Shown: positions 10,364-18,276, counted from the first letter of the stretch. The stretch is 54,550 nucleotides of DNA from Streptococcus vestibularis (GCA_010604095.1 JAABLG010000012.1:1-54550); one strand, 5' to 3'. The notes: a model not told the origin generated them from the letters alone. Numbers and translations: made by a program.

Positions 10364-11479
10364 CTATACGTTAAAGCGGAACTCCATGATGTCACCATCT
10401 TGAACAACATAATCTTTTCCTTCTTCACGAAGGCGTCCAGCTTCCCTAACAGCTTTCTCAGATCCATAGCTAATCAAATCGTCATAAGACATCGTTACAG
10501 CCCTGATAAAGCCTTTCTCGAAGTCAGAGTGGATAATTCCGGCAGCTTGTGGGGCTTTGATACCACGCTTAAAGGTCCAAGCTCTTACTTCTTTTTCACC
10601 AGCAGTGAAGTAAGTTCCAAGACCAAGCAAGTGATAAGCTGCGCGTGTCAGTTTATCAACACCAGACTCTGTCAAGCCGAGGTCTTCCAAGAACATCTCT
10701 TTATCCTCATCATCCAACTCAGAAATTTCTTCTTCAACACGAGCTGAGATAACGACTACTTCTGCATTCTCAGTTGCTGCAAACTCACGAATTTGTTTAA
10801 CATACTCAATATCATCTGGATTTGAGACTTGATCCTCATCAACATTTGCCACATAGAGCACCGGTTTTGTTGTCAAGAGGAAAAGTCCCTTTACAATTTT
10901 TTGCTCTTCCTCAGTAAAATCAATCGTACGAGCTGACTTGCCATCTTCCAGCACGGGCTTAAGTTTCTGAAGAACATTAAACTCTGCCACAGAATCTTTA
11001 TCTTTTTGAGTACGGGCAACTTTTTCAACACGGGCATAGCGTTTGTTAACTGACTCAAGGTCAGCCAAAATCAATTCTAGGTTGATGGTATCAATATCAG
11101 CCATCGGATCAACGAAAGCATCCTCACGCCCTTGTTCACGCATAACATTTTCATCATCGAAGGCACGAACAACATGGACAATCGCATCCACTTCACGAAT
11201 ATTGGCCAAGAACTTATTTCCAAGACCTTCACCCTTTGATGCTCCCTTTACGATACCTGCAATATCTGTGAACTCAAATGTGGTTGGAACTGTCTTTTTA
11301 GGGGTAATAAGTTCAGTCAATTTTGTCAAACGCTCATCTGGTACTTCAACCATACCAACGTTTGGATCAATTGTTGCGAAAGGATAGTTAGCAGCTTCCG
11401 CACCTGCTTTTGTAATTGCATTGAAAAGAGTTGATTTACCAACGTTAGGCAGACCAACGATACCTGCTGTTAAAGCCAT
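10364..11479 (-). CDS. ychF: redox-sensitive ribosome-binding ATPase YchF/OLA1
   Basis: Universally conserved P-loop NTPase of the Obg family that prefers ATP and binds ribosomes. The 371-aa protein has GLPNVGKSTLFNAIT (G1, about residues 8-22), the FTDIAGIVKGASKGEGLGNKFL G3 region, and the C-terminal TGS domain (AWTFKRGIKAPQAAG ... VVQDGDIMEFRFNV). An extended -10 promoter lies about 35 bp upstream. It is followed by pth across a weak hairpin, so the genes may share a transcript. Confidence 0.97.
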   Translation of the reverse strand: MALTAGIVGLPNVGKSTLFNAITKAGAEAANYPFATIDPNVGMVEVPDERLTKLTELITPKKTVPTTFEFTDIAGIVKGASKGEGLGNKFLANIREVDAIVHVVRAFDDENVMREQGREDAFVDPMADIDTINLELILADLESVNKRYARVEKVARTQKDKDSVAEFNVLQKLKPVLEDGKSARTIDFTEEEQKIVKGLFLLTTKPVLYVANVDEDQVSNPDDIEYVKQIREFAATENAEVVVISARVEEEISELDDEDKEMFLEDLGLTESGVDKLTRAAYHLLGLGTYFTAGEKEVRAWTFKRGIKAPQAAGIIHSDFEKGFIRAVTMSYDDLISYGSEKAVREAGRLREEGKDYVVQDGDIMEFRFNV

Positions 11480-11513
11480 TAATATTTTTCTCCATAAAAA
11501 AGTAATTCAGTTA

Positions 11514-11522
11514 ATTATAACA
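11514..11522 (-). promoter_or_regulatory. extended -10 promoter for ychF
   Basis: The minus strand reads TGTTATAAT, a perfect extended -10 element, about 35 bp upstream of the ychF start. A 9-bp stem (11546-11554 with 11565-11573) lies just before it. Confidence 0.65.
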
Positions 11523-11545
11523 CAAAAAATGTTAAAAATTGGCAG

Positions 11546-11653
11546 CTTCCTTTTGATAATTAGAAAAAGGAAGAAATAACAAAATGAGAGCTTTTGGGGT
11601 AACTTTGACACCCTGCCAATATAGGCAATCTTCAGGATGCAGACCTCATCCTT
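11546..11653 (-). ncRNA. candidate small structured RNA between the DUF951 gene and ychF
   Basis: This 108-base stretch has no ORF but, on the minus strand, folds into consecutive hairpins: AGGATG/CATCCT (11634-11639 with 11647-11652), TGCC/GGCA (11614-11617 with 11624-11627), GGGT/ACCC (11597-11600 with 11610-11613), and CTTCCTTTT/AAAAGGAAG (11546-11554 with 11565-11573). A promoter-like TTGAAA, 18 nt, TATAAC lies at 11690-11661. The last stem lacks an immediate U-run, so an independent RNA is unproven; it could instead be the end of the DUF951 mRNA. Confidence 0.35.
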
Positions 11654-11661
11654 AAACCTAG

Positions 11662-11853
11662 TTATAAAACTTTTTTTAGTTTCTTTTCAAAATCATGACG
11701 ACTCATCATGACCACATGATCACAATTGGTACAACGAATCTTAATATCAGCTCCAAGACGGGTCACTTCCCATTCATTGGCTTTTTTTCCTGTTGCTTTA
11801 ATAGTACAAGCATGCGGTTTTTTCATTTCAACGAAACTTCCAAGTTGGTACAT
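11662..11853 (-). CDS. DUF951 family small protein
   Basis: A 63-aa conserved protein (MYQLGSFVEMKKPHACTIKA...) that sits between dnaN and ychF in most streptococci. It carries CTNCDH near residues 45-50 and an earlier Cys in PHAC, which could form a metal site, and a basic C-terminus (FEKKLKKVL). The Bacillus homologue (YyaB/YchF-neighbour type) has no firm function known to me; a nucleic-acid-binding role is only a guess. The gene is separated from dnaN by a terminator built from DnaA boxes. Confidence 0.8.
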   Translation of the reverse strand: MYQLGSFVEMKKPHACTIKATGKKANEWEVTRLGADIKIRCTNCDHVVMMSRHDFEKKLKKVL

Positions 11854-11869
11854 AAAATCCCTTTCTAGT

Positions 11870-11899
11870 AAAAAAGTTATCCACAGTGGATAACTTTTT
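11870..11899 (-). terminator. dnaN terminator made of two inverted DnaA boxes
   Basis: AAAAAGTTATCCAC (11871-11884) pairs with GTGGATAACTTTTT (11886-11899), and the minus strand continues with T residues. The arms are DnaA boxes: TTATCCACA at 11877-11885 on the plus strand and TTATCCACT at 11893-11885 on the minus strand. The element can both end dnaN transcription and bind DnaA. Confidence 0.75.
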
Positions 11900-11904
11900 C
11901 GATT

Positions 11905-13041
11905 TTAGTTTGTTCTTACAGGTGTAATCAATTGAATAAAGTTTTCACTATCATCTGCTGGCGTCAAAGTAAATGGACGTACTGGTGAGATGAAACGCAC
12001 ACGTACAGTCTCACTCTTAAGTGCTTTTAAGGCATCAATCAAGTAGGTTGGATTAAAACTAATAATCAAATCACTACCCGAAACATCCTGCACATCAATG
12101 TCTTCATTAACTTTTCCGACTTCCGGAGAGTTAACATGAGCGCTAACATTACCATTGACGATTTCGAGTTTGACTGTTCCACTTTGACTTGCATTTGAAA
12201 TCAGATAAGAACGCTCCATAGCAGAACGGAGGCTTGCAGTTTCAAAAACAACCTCAGTTTCAAATGAATCTGACAAGAGACGATTCGTATCTGGATAATT
12301 TCCTTCCAGTAAACGTGTATAGAAAGAGATGGTTTCACTACGGAAAAGAATTTGATTAGCTGAGAAGAAAACTTCCAAGTTATCAATATCATCACTAAAG
12401 ACTGCTGATAATTCTTTTAGAGAGCGACTTGGGATTACAACATCAAAATTATCTGCAGAATGCTCTAAAACAAGTTGGCGTTGGCTCATACGATGAGAAT
12501 CTGTTGCTACAGCCTTTAAATCATTGTGGTTGGAGAGGACAAAGTGAACTCCGGTTAAAATTGGACGACTTTCTTGTGTACTTGCTGCAAATGAAGTTTC
12601 AGAAATGATGGATTTTAATACCTTAGTATTCATCATTAATGGGGTTAAGCTATCAACTTCTTGAATACGTGGATATTGTTCGACATCTTTCCCCTTTAGA
12701 GTAATTTCAGATTTCCCACTTTTTAGTAATACTTGGTATTGTTCGATTTCTTCAAAAGTAAGGGTAACATCAGGTAGGCTTGAAACAACATTAATAAAAA
12801 AGTTTGCTTCCAAAAGGATAGTACCTGGTTGGGTAATCAATAAACCTGCATTTTCTTCTGAAACGGAAATGCTGTTTTCAATTGAAATTTGACCATTTGA
12901 ACCAGTCAAATAGATTCCCTCACTAGTTACCTCGATTTTTATGGTTGATAGAATTGGGATAGCATTTTTAGAGGAAATAGCTCGTCGAGTTGTATGAAGT
13001 GCTTGTAGGAAATAAGCTTTATTAATCGCAAATTGAATCAT
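11905..13041 (-). CDS. dnaN: DNA polymerase III beta sliding clamp
   Basis: Ring-shaped processivity clamp of the replicase. The 378-aa protein (MIQFAINKAYFLQALHTTRRAIS...) has the three-fold beta-clamp repeat layout, GVHFVLSNHNDLKAVATDSHRMSQRQ in the middle, and the C-terminal hydrophobic-pocket region ending QLITPVRTN. It follows dnaA across a 154-bp region that contains DnaA boxes and the DnaA-trio array. A ribosome site (AAAGGAG) precedes the ATG. It is followed by a hairpin terminator. Confidence 0.97.
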   Translation of the reverse strand: MIQFAINKAYFLQALHTTRRAISSKNAIPILSTIKIEVTSEGIYLTGSNGQISIENSISVSEENAGLLITQPGTILLEANFFINVVSSLPDVTLTFEEIEQYQVLLKSGKSEITLKGKDVEQYPRIQEVDSLTPLMMNTKVLKSIISETSFAASTQESRPILTGVHFVLSNHNDLKAVATDSHRMSQRQLVLEHSADNFDVVIPSRSLKELSAVFSDDIDNLEVFFSANQILFRSETISFYTRLLEGNYPDTNRLLSDSFETEVVFETASLRSAMERSYLISNASQSGTVKLEIVNGNVSAHVNSPEVGKVNEDIDVQDVSGSDLIISFNPTYLIDALKALKSETVRVRFISPVRPFTLTPADDSENFIQLITPVRTN

Positions 13042-13195
13042 GATACTCCTTTATTTTATTAGTATTATTTTAGTAGTAGTAGTAGGTCTTGTGGACACTG
13101 TGCATAAGTTCAAAATTCATAGATTTAGCAAGGCATAGGACTTGTGCACAGCTTGTGGAAAACTCTGAATTTTTTTGTTGACTTATCCACAAGGG
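13042..13195. other. dnaA-dnaN half of the origin: DnaA boxes and DnaA-trio unwinding element
   Basis: On the minus strand: DnaA boxes TTTTCCACA (13162-13154), TTATGCACA (13107-13099) and GTGTCCACA (13098-13090) lead, through a short AGACC, into a run of TAC triplets (TAG repeats on the plus strand, 13071-13085) and then AT-rich DNA to 13050. A perfect TTATCCACA on the plus strand is at 13183-13191. This is the layout of the Bacillus basal unwinding system, in which DnaA filaments load on the trios and open the duplex. Confidence 0.75.
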
Positions 13196-14560
13196 TCATT
13201 TTATCTTATTTTTGATGGTATCAATTTCGATACGTAAACTGTCATCTTGAGAAATCATATTTTTGATTTTGTTATAGGCATGTAAGACTGTTGAGTGGTC
13301 TCTTCCCCCAAATTCTTTCCCAATTTTAGGAAGAGAGTTGTCAGTCATTTCACGCGCAAGATACATGGCAACCTGGCGTGCCAAGACAATATTTTGTGTT
13401 CTTTTGGTCGCCTTAATCTCCTTGACAGTAACATTATAAAACTTACCTACCTCAGTTTGGATATCTTCAATAGGAATGAGAGTTAGCTTAGGTCCATCCA
13501 TTTTACGTGCACGGATGGCTTCTGCAGCTACTTCTACTGTGATAGTATCTAGTTGACGGACGTTAGCAACTAAACTAATATCTTTTAGGGCTCCTTCTAA
13601 GTCACGGACATTTGAGTCAAACTGGCCAGCTAAATATTCAATAGTTTCAGATGGAAAATGATAATCGTAGTCCATAATCTTATTGGTCAAAATAGCAACT
13701 CTAGTTTCAAAGTCAGGGGGTGTAATATTGACGGTTAATCCCCATTTGAAGCGCGTGACGAGACGTTCTTCCATCTCATTTAATTGATCTGGGTTACGGT
13801 CGCTAGTCAAGACGATTTGCTTGTTATTGTTGTGCAAGACGTTGAAGGTATTGAAAAATTCCTCTTGGGTAGCTTGTGTTGATTTTTTTGCCAGTGATTG
13901 GATGTCATCAATCAAGAGGACATCTAGGTGGCGATATTTTAGTTTTAGTTCATCCATTTTGTCTAAACGGATGTGTACGACAAATTCATTAATGAAATTT
14001 TCAGCAGTAATATATTTAATGCGAGCTTGAGGATTATCATGTAAGACTTTGTTACCAATGGCATTGAGCAAGTGCGTCTTTCCAAGACCGGGGCCCCCGT
14101 ATATGAATAGAGGGTTATAAGTTGCCCCAGGGGAATCAGCAACAGCTAAGGATGCAGCTACTGACCAACGATTTTCATCTCCTTGAATAAAATTGTCAAA
14201 GGTATACTTACTATTTAAGTCTGAGTTCAATGTAGGAAGAGCAGGAGATTGCAAATCCTTATTACTGCTGAAGTCATTAGTGGTTACGTTTTGATGCACT
14301 TGATTTAAGAGTGCTTCATCAAAGACATATTCAACCTCTATTTTACTATTATAGACTTCAAATCCTGCCAATAAGATGACAGACTGCATGTTTTTTTCCC
14401 AGAATAGTTTTTTGACCTCTTCAAGCAGAATTGTAGCAACGTTATCTTGAACTTTGATGAGCTTGGTATCTAGAACATAATAATCAAAAGTGGCTTGTGT
14501 AAGCTCCTCTTTGGCCAGCTCTAAGAGCTTATTCCAAAAAAATTGCTCTTTTTCTGTCAT
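13196..14560 (-). CDS. dnaA: chromosomal replication initiator DnaA
   Basis: AAA+ initiator that binds DnaA boxes and opens the origin. The 454-aa protein has domain I (residues 1-80, [23 protein letters not shown]), a short linker, the AAA+ domain with Walker [12 protein letters not shown] and Walker [11 protein letters not shown], and the C-terminal helix-turn-helix with [15 protein letters not shown] (about residues 420-434). Length is typical. The promoter upstream overlaps a DnaA box, which fits autoregulation. DnaA-box clusters flank the gene on both sides, marking a bipartite origin. Confidence 0.98.
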   Translation of the reverse strand: MTEKEQFFWNKLLELAKEELTQATFDYYVLDTKLIKVQDNVATILLEEVKKLFWEKNMQSVILLAGFEVYNSKIEVEYVFDEALLNQVHQNVTTNDFSSNKDLQSPALPTLNSDLNSKYTFDNFIQGDENRWSVAASLAVADSPGATYNPLFIYGGPGLGKTHLLNAIGNKVLHDNPQARIKYITAENFINEFVVHIRLDKMDELKLKYRHLDVLLIDDIQSLAKKSTQATQEEFFNTFNVLHNNNKQIVLTSDRNPDQLNEMEERLVTRFKWGLTVNITPPDFETRVAILTNKIMDYDYHFPSETIEYLAGQFDSNVRDLEGALKDISLVANVRQLDTITVEVAAEAIRARKMDGPKLTLIPIEDIQTEVGKFYNVTVKEIKATKRTQNIVLARQVAMYLAREMTDNSLPKIGKEFGGRDHSTVLHAYNKIKNMISQDDSLRIEIDTIKNKIK

Positions 14561-14594
14561 TCCATCAATTCTCCTTTTATATTCTTATCCTCTG

Positions 14595-14623
14595 ATTCTA
14601 TCATAAAATAAAAAAGTTTTCCA
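14595..14623 (-). promoter_or_regulatory. dnaA promoter overlapping a DnaA box
   Basis: On the minus strand: -35 TGGAAA (14623-14618), 17-nt spacer, -10 TAGAAT (14600-14595) with an upstream TG (extended -10). The -35 lies inside the DnaA box at 14617-14625, so DnaA binding there should block the promoter. Confidence 0.6.
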
Positions 14624-14711
14624 CAGGTCTAAAAGAGAAGCAAGCTGAGGTTATCAACAACCTAAAAAAGATAATCCACATTGTGCATATGAGTTTTCCA
14701 CAGTCTGTGAA

Positions 14712-14744
14712 TAAAAAAAGAAACCCTTTATTTTAAAAGGGTTT
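14712..14744 (-). terminator. parB terminator inside oriC
   Basis: AAACCCTTT (14721-14729), a 6-nt loop, AAAGGGTTT (14736-14744). The minus strand continues with CTTTTTTT, so it should stop parB transcription before dnaA. Confidence 0.85.
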
Positions 14745-14798
14745 TTACGTTTATAATCTGTGGATAAGAGTGTATTTCTTATCGTATAAATTCACAGG

Positions 14799-15566
14799 TT
14801 AAATAAGTTTGTTGATAAGTCTGTTAAAATCTTCTTCTGACGAAAATTGTATCTTAATTGTCCCTGAGTGATTTTTATGATAACTAAGAGTCACAGGGAG
14901 GCCAAGTGATTTCTCAAGTTCTTTTTCTTTATCTTTTATATGTATATCTTTCTTTAGTTTTTGCTTTCTAGGTAGCTCCTGAAGTCTTTTTTCTAGAGTA
15001 CGAACCGACCACTTTTCAGTAAGGACTTTATGAAAAATGTTTAATTGCTTTTCAGGATTTTCAATAGCTAAGAGCGCTCTGGCATGTCCTTGACTCAATT
15101 TTCCATGCTCGATACTCAGTTGAATTTCTCTAGGTAGTTGGAGGAGTCTAAGAGCATTACTAATATATGGCCTAGATTTTCCCATAGCTTTGGCCAGCTC
15201 CTCGTGGCTATATGATAACTCACTAATTAAATTATGATAGGCTTTTGCTTCTTCAATAGGATTTAGATTTGACCGCTGTAAATTTTCAATAATGGCTTGT
15301 TTACGGCTATCTTGGTCTGTTATTTCTTTTACAACTGCAGGGATTTCTGTCATTCCTAGACGTTTACAAGCTCGTAAACGTCTTTCTCCAGCAATTAGTT
15401 CATAACCAATAATATCAGATTTTCGAACGATGATGGGTTGTATTAAGCCATTTTCAGCTATTGATTGACTAAGCTCTGTTAACTCGTCATCTGAGAACTC
15501 TAGGCGAGGTTGAAAAGGATTAGGATAGATTTCCTGTATAGGTAAAGTTTTGAGTTGTTCTGACAT
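14799..15566 (-). CDS. parB: chromosome segregation protein ParB/Spo0J
   Basis: Binds parS sites, uses CTP to slide and spread, and loads SMC condensin near the origin. The 255-aa protein has the N-terminal CTPase fold with GERRLRACKRLG (about residues 60-71) and ENLQRSNLNPIEEA, the helix-turn-helix region YSHEELAKAMGKSRPYISNALRLLQLP, and a C-terminal dimerisation part. No parA (soj) lies beside it, as is usual in streptococci. Two parS sites occur in this window (24084 and 32886). It starts 16 bp after the htrA terminator with AAAGGAA as ribosome site, so it may rely on readthrough. Confidence 0.95.
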   Translation of the reverse strand: MSEQLKTLPIQEIYPNPFQPRLEFSDDELTELSQSIAENGLIQPIIVRKSDIIGYELIAGERRLRACKRLGMTEIPAVVKEITDQDSRKQAIIENLQRSNLNPIEEAKAYHNLISELSYSHEELAKAMGKSRPYISNALRLLQLPREIQLSIEHGKLSQGHARALLAIENPEKQLNIFHKVLTEKWSVRTLEKRLQELPRKQKLKKDIHIKDKEKELEKSLGLPVTLSYHKNHSGTIKIQFSSEEDFNRLINKLI

Positions 15567-15580
15567 AGCGTTCCTTTCCC

Positions 15581-15613
15581 AAAAAGACCTTTACATTATT
15601 GTAAAGGTCTTTT
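15581..15613 (-). terminator. htrA terminator upstream of parB
   Basis: AAAAGACCTTTACA (15582-15595), loop TTAT, TGTAAAGGTCTTTT (15600-15613): a 14-bp perfect stem. The minus strand continues with T residues at 15585-15581, so it lies between htrA and parB. Confidence 0.8.
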
Positions 15614-15630
15614 GACAGATTTGTCAATGA

Positions 15631-16866
15631 TTAATCAGATAAGTCTTCTGTAGATTTTGTTAATTTAAGTTCCTCAGTCTTCTTATCTTTACCACGATAG
15701 AAGGTTACCTTAATGGTATCACCAATACTATGACTATAAAGATTTGTTTGGATATCTGTTTTTGAAGTAATTTCTTTGCCGTCAATTTCAGTAATAACAT
15801 CATTTTCTTGGAGTTTACCGTCAGCTGGCATACCTTTTTGAACACTGCCAACAACAACTCCAGATTTGACATCATCAGGTAAATCTAATTTAGAAGTTGC
15901 ACTGCTAGAAAGGTTACTAAGATCAACCATTGATATTCCTAGAGCTGGTCGTGTTACTTTTCCATTTTTCTCCAACTGATTAATGATTTCGACAACATCA
16001 TTAGATGGGATGGCAAATCCCATACCTTCTACGGCGCTTCCAGCCACTGCTGAAGTTGATGAAATTTTACTTGAGTTAATACCGATAACTTGACCTTCAA
16101 TATTGACAAGTGCGCCACCTGAGTTACCAGGGTTAATGGCAGCATCTGTTTGAATAGCGTTTGTTGAGACCGTCTCACCATTATCATTTTGCATGGTTAC
16201 AGTGCGGCTCAGGCTAGATACGATTCCCTCAGTTACGGAGTTGGCGTACTCAGTACCGAGTGGACTACCGATAGCAATTGCCTTTTCCCCTACTGTTAGT
16301 GAGTTTGAATCTGCAAATTCTGCAACCGTTGATATTTTATCTGAGGAAACTTTGACAACTGCTAGGTCAGAGTAAGTATCTTTCCCAACGAGGTCACCAG
16401 TAATTTTTGAACCATCTGAAAGCATGATTTCAAGCTTTTTAGCGCCATCAACAACGTGGTTGTTAGTTACGATGTAAGCCTCTTTTCCATCTTTTTTATA
16501 GATGACTCCAGACCCCTCACCGGCTACCTGCAAGCCATCAGAATCTTTTGATTTTTCTTGGCTGGAATCAGAATTATCACCCCCACCAAAAATACGTCCG
16601 TAAAGATTGTTTAGAGAATCTGATGATGATCCTTCTTGATAATTGATAACAGAAACAACGGCATTTTGCACTTTCTTAACGGCCTTAGTTGTATCTGTTG
16701 TGTTACTATAGACGGTTTTAGCTGTTTTGATACCTGTTGATGTTGTATTTGTAAAGGATATACCTGCTGCTGTTAACAGGATAAAGGCTCCAATCAAACC
16801 TCCCAGTAATCCAATAAGTAGCATTATTATAGGTGCTACTATTTTTTTCCAGTTAAATTTTTTCAC
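15631..16866 (-). CDS. htrA: membrane-anchored serine protease HtrA/DegP
   Basis: Surface quality-control protease that degrades misfolded secreted proteins, important for stress tolerance and competence control in streptococci. The 411-aa protein has one N-terminal membrane helix (about residues 10-35), then a trypsin-like domain with His in VTNNHVVDGA, Asp in YSDLAVVKV and Ser in NPGNSGGAL, and one PDZ domain (about 300-400). I start at the GTG at 16866 because AGGAGG stands 7 nt upstream; the ATG 27 nt earlier has no ribosome site. An extended -10 promoter lies upstream. I looked for paired CiaR half-sites and saw only one TTAAG. Confidence 0.95.
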   Translation of the reverse strand: MKKFNWKKIVAPIIMLLIGLLGGLIGAFILLTAAGISFTNTTSTGIKTAKTVYSNTTDTTKAVKKVQNAVVSVINYQEGSSSDSLNNLYGRIFGGGDNSDSSQEKSKDSDGLQVAGEGSGVIYKKDGKEAYIVTNNHVVDGAKKLEIMLSDGSKITGDLVGKDTYSDLAVVKVSSDKISTVAEFADSNSLTVGEKAIAIGSPLGTEYANSVTEGIVSSLSRTVTMQNDNGETVSTNAIQTDAAINPGNSGGALVNIEGQVIGINSSKISSTSAVAGSAVEGMGFAIPSNDVVEIINQLEKNGKVTRPALGISMVDLSNLSSSATSKLDLPDDVKSGVVVGSVQKGMPADGKLQENDVITEIDGKEITSKTDIQTNLYSHSIGDTIKVTFYRGKDKKTEELKLTKSTEDLSD

Positions 16867-16908
16867 GTTTAGTCCTCCTTTTTTGATAAACATATCAAAG
16901 TAAGCTTA

Positions 16909-16917
16909 ATTATATCA
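16909..16917 (-). promoter_or_regulatory. extended -10 promoter for htrA
   Basis: The minus strand reads TGATATAAT, a perfect extended -10, about 43 bp before the htrA GTG start. Confidence 0.65.
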
Positions 16918-16937
16918 TAAAGTTATAGCAAAAACAG

Positions 16938-17055
16938 TTATCAACAACCTGTGGATAAGTTTTTATAAGTGTAGATAATAGGCTGTTTTAAAGGGATTAG
17001 TAGACAGAGTTGAAGAGGGAAAGTTGTGGATAAGGTGTTAAAAGATTGTGGATAT
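16938..17055. other. DnaA-box cluster between htrA and rlmH
   Basis: Five DnaA boxes or near matches in 118 bp: TTATCAACA 16938-16946, and on the minus strand TTATCCACA 16950-16958, TTATCTACA 16970-16978, TTATCCACA 17025-17033 and ATATCCACA 17047-17055. This is about 2.2 kb from the dnaA-adjacent cluster. The last box abuts the rlmH -10 element. Confidence 0.75.
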
Positions 17056-17056
17056 G

Positions 17057-17065
17057 TGCTATAAT
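17057..17065 (+). promoter_or_regulatory. extended -10 promoter for rlmH
   Basis: TGCTATAAT at 17057-17065. The predicted transcription start, about 7 nt downstream, coincides with the rlmH ATG at 17072. Confidence 0.65.
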
Positions 17066-17071
17066 AAATTT

Positions 17072-17551
17072 ATGAAAGTGAAATTGATTACAGTTGGAAA
17101 ATTGAAAGAAAAATATTTGAAAGATGGTATTTCGGAGTATGTTAAACGACTAGGACGCTTTACAAAATTTGAGTCTATAGAATTACCTGATGAAAAGACA
17201 CCTGATAATGCAAGCGAGTCTGAAAATAAATTAATTCTCGAAAAAGAGGGGCGACGCATCCTATCTAAAGTAGGTGACCGTGATTATGTTATTGCTTTAG
17301 CAATAGAAGGTAAGCAATTTCCTTCAGAGCAATTTGCGAAAGAAATTGAGCAGGCCACTCTTAAAGGCCATTCAGAAATTACTTTTATTATTGGTGGAAG
17401 TTTGGGACTGTCATTGGAAGTCAAAAAAAGAGCTAACCAATTAATGAGTTTTGGTCTCCTAACTTTTCCTCACCAGCTTATGCGTCTTGTATTAGTTGAG
17501 CAAATCTATCGCGCATTCATGATTCAACAAGGAAGTCCCTATCATAAGTAG
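17072..17551 (+). CDS. rlmH: 23S rRNA (pseudouridine1915-N3)-methyltransferase
   Basis: SPOUT-class methyltransferase that modifies helix 69 of 23S rRNA in assembled 70S ribosomes. The 159-aa protein starts [20 protein letters not shown] and has the SAM-binding knot motif [10 protein letters not shown] (about residues 104-113) and the [21 protein letters not shown]-terminal segment. I choose the ATG at 17072; a GTG 24 nt earlier lies inside the promoter. No ribosome site precedes either start, and the promoter puts the mRNA 5' end at the ATG, so the mRNA is probably leaderless. Confidence 0.93.
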   Translation: MKVKLITVGKLKEKYLKDGISEYVKRLGRFTKFESIELPDEKTPDNASESENKLILEKEGRRILSKVGDRDYVIALAIEGKQFPSEQFAKEIEQATLKGHSEITFIIGGSLGLSLEVKKRANQLMSFGLLTFPHQLMRLVLVEQIYRAFMIQQGSPYHK

Positions 17552-17566
17552 AAGAAGGAAACAGAC

Positions 17567-18250
17567 ATGTTCAAAATGAAAAAACGGTCTTATCGTGTTT
17601 TTGAAGGCTTACGAGTAGCTACCTTAGTCAGTTACATAGGTGGTTTTATTGACGCTTACACTTACAATACTCAAGATGGGCGATTTGCTAGTATACAGAC
17701 AGGGAATCTCCTTTATTTGGTTATTCATCTCGTTGATGGTCATATCGCAAGGGCTTTTAGTTACTCTATCCCTATATTTTTCTTTATTTTAGGTCAGTTT
17801 TTTGTCTTTTTTGCAAAAAAGTGGCTTATTAACCATAAATGGGGATGGCATTTACAGGCCATTAGGCTCGCATTTCTATTGATGATAGTACTCGCAATCA
17901 TCACTCCATATGTAGATTCCACTATTACTATCGCGGGATTAGCTTTCTTCGCCTCTCTTCAAGTAGGTATTTTCAAGCGTGTCAGAGGGGTAAATTATGC
18001 CTCCTTTATGATGACTGGTAATATTACCAATACCTCTTTAACTGTTGCACGAGCCATTGATGAACATGATTCTAAAGTACTTAAACAAGCATCTTATACT
18101 ACTATTATCATATTTACTTTTATGGTGGGAGTGGCGACATCAACATGGTTTTCTCATTATTTACATGAATACAGTCTCTATACGACGTTGTTGCCTTTGT
18201 TTATTTTAAATTATTTTCTATATATTGAGGCAAAAGAAAAACGCAACTAG
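17567..18250 (+). CDS. DUF1275 (YoaK-like) polytopic membrane protein
   Basis: A 227-aa protein with about six membrane segments, starting near residue 15 (VATLVSYIGGFIDAYTY) and ending in a hydrophobic C-terminus. The motif GGFIDAYTY and the later QTGNLLYL are typical of the DUF1275/YoaK family, whose transport or other role is not established. It starts 15 bp after rlmH with AAGGAAA as ribosome site, so it is probably co-transcribed. In mitis-group streptococci comCDE occupies this position; here the family is a replacement at the same locus. Confidence 0.85.
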   Translation: MFKMKKRSYRVFEGLRVATLVSYIGGFIDAYTYNTQDGRFASIQTGNLLYLVIHLVDGHIARAFSYSIPIFFFILGQFFVFFAKKWLINHKWGWHLQAIRLAFLLMIVLAIITPYVDSTITIAGLAFFASLQVGIFKRVRGVNYASFMMTGNITNTSLTVARAIDEHDSKVLKQASYTTIIIFTFMVGVATSTWFSHYLHEYSLYTTLLPLFILNYFLYIEAKEKRN

Positions 18251-18271
18251 AAACTCTAGATTGCGTTTTTT
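18237..18271 (+). terminator. terminator after rlmH-DUF1275
   Basis: ACGCAA (18241-18246) plus CTAG pair with CTAG (18256-18259) and TTGCGT (18261-18266), followed by TTTTT. The stem overlaps the 3' end of the coding region. Confidence 0.85.
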
Positions 18272-18276
18272 GTATC

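Larger units (their letters stand above)
14561..14798. other. oriC: oriC, parB-dnaA half: DnaA-box cluster
   Basis: I count seven DnaA boxes or near matches in 238 bp: TTTTCCACA 14617-14625, TTATCAACA 14651-14659, TAATCCACA 14672-14680, ATATGCACA (minus) 14682-14690, TTTTCCACA 14694-14702, TTATTCACA (minus) 14706-14714, and TTATCCACA (minus) 14759-14767. The parB terminator sits among them, and the dnaA promoter uses the end nearest dnaA. No gene is present. Confidence 0.9.

Noticed and set aside
10343..10747. A 134-codon plus-strand ORF opposite ychF
   Set aside because: It lies antisense to the conserved TGS domain and is unlike any known protein.
16894..16935. CiaR-type paired TTAAG sites in front of htrA, as reported for pneumococcus
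   Set aside because: Only one TTAAG half-site is visible at the htrA promoter; the second with correct spacing is absent.
17560..18250. A competence (comCDE) locus beside rlmH
   Set aside because: The gene found here is a DUF1275 membrane protein; no histidine kinase, response regulator or double-glycine peptide is present.
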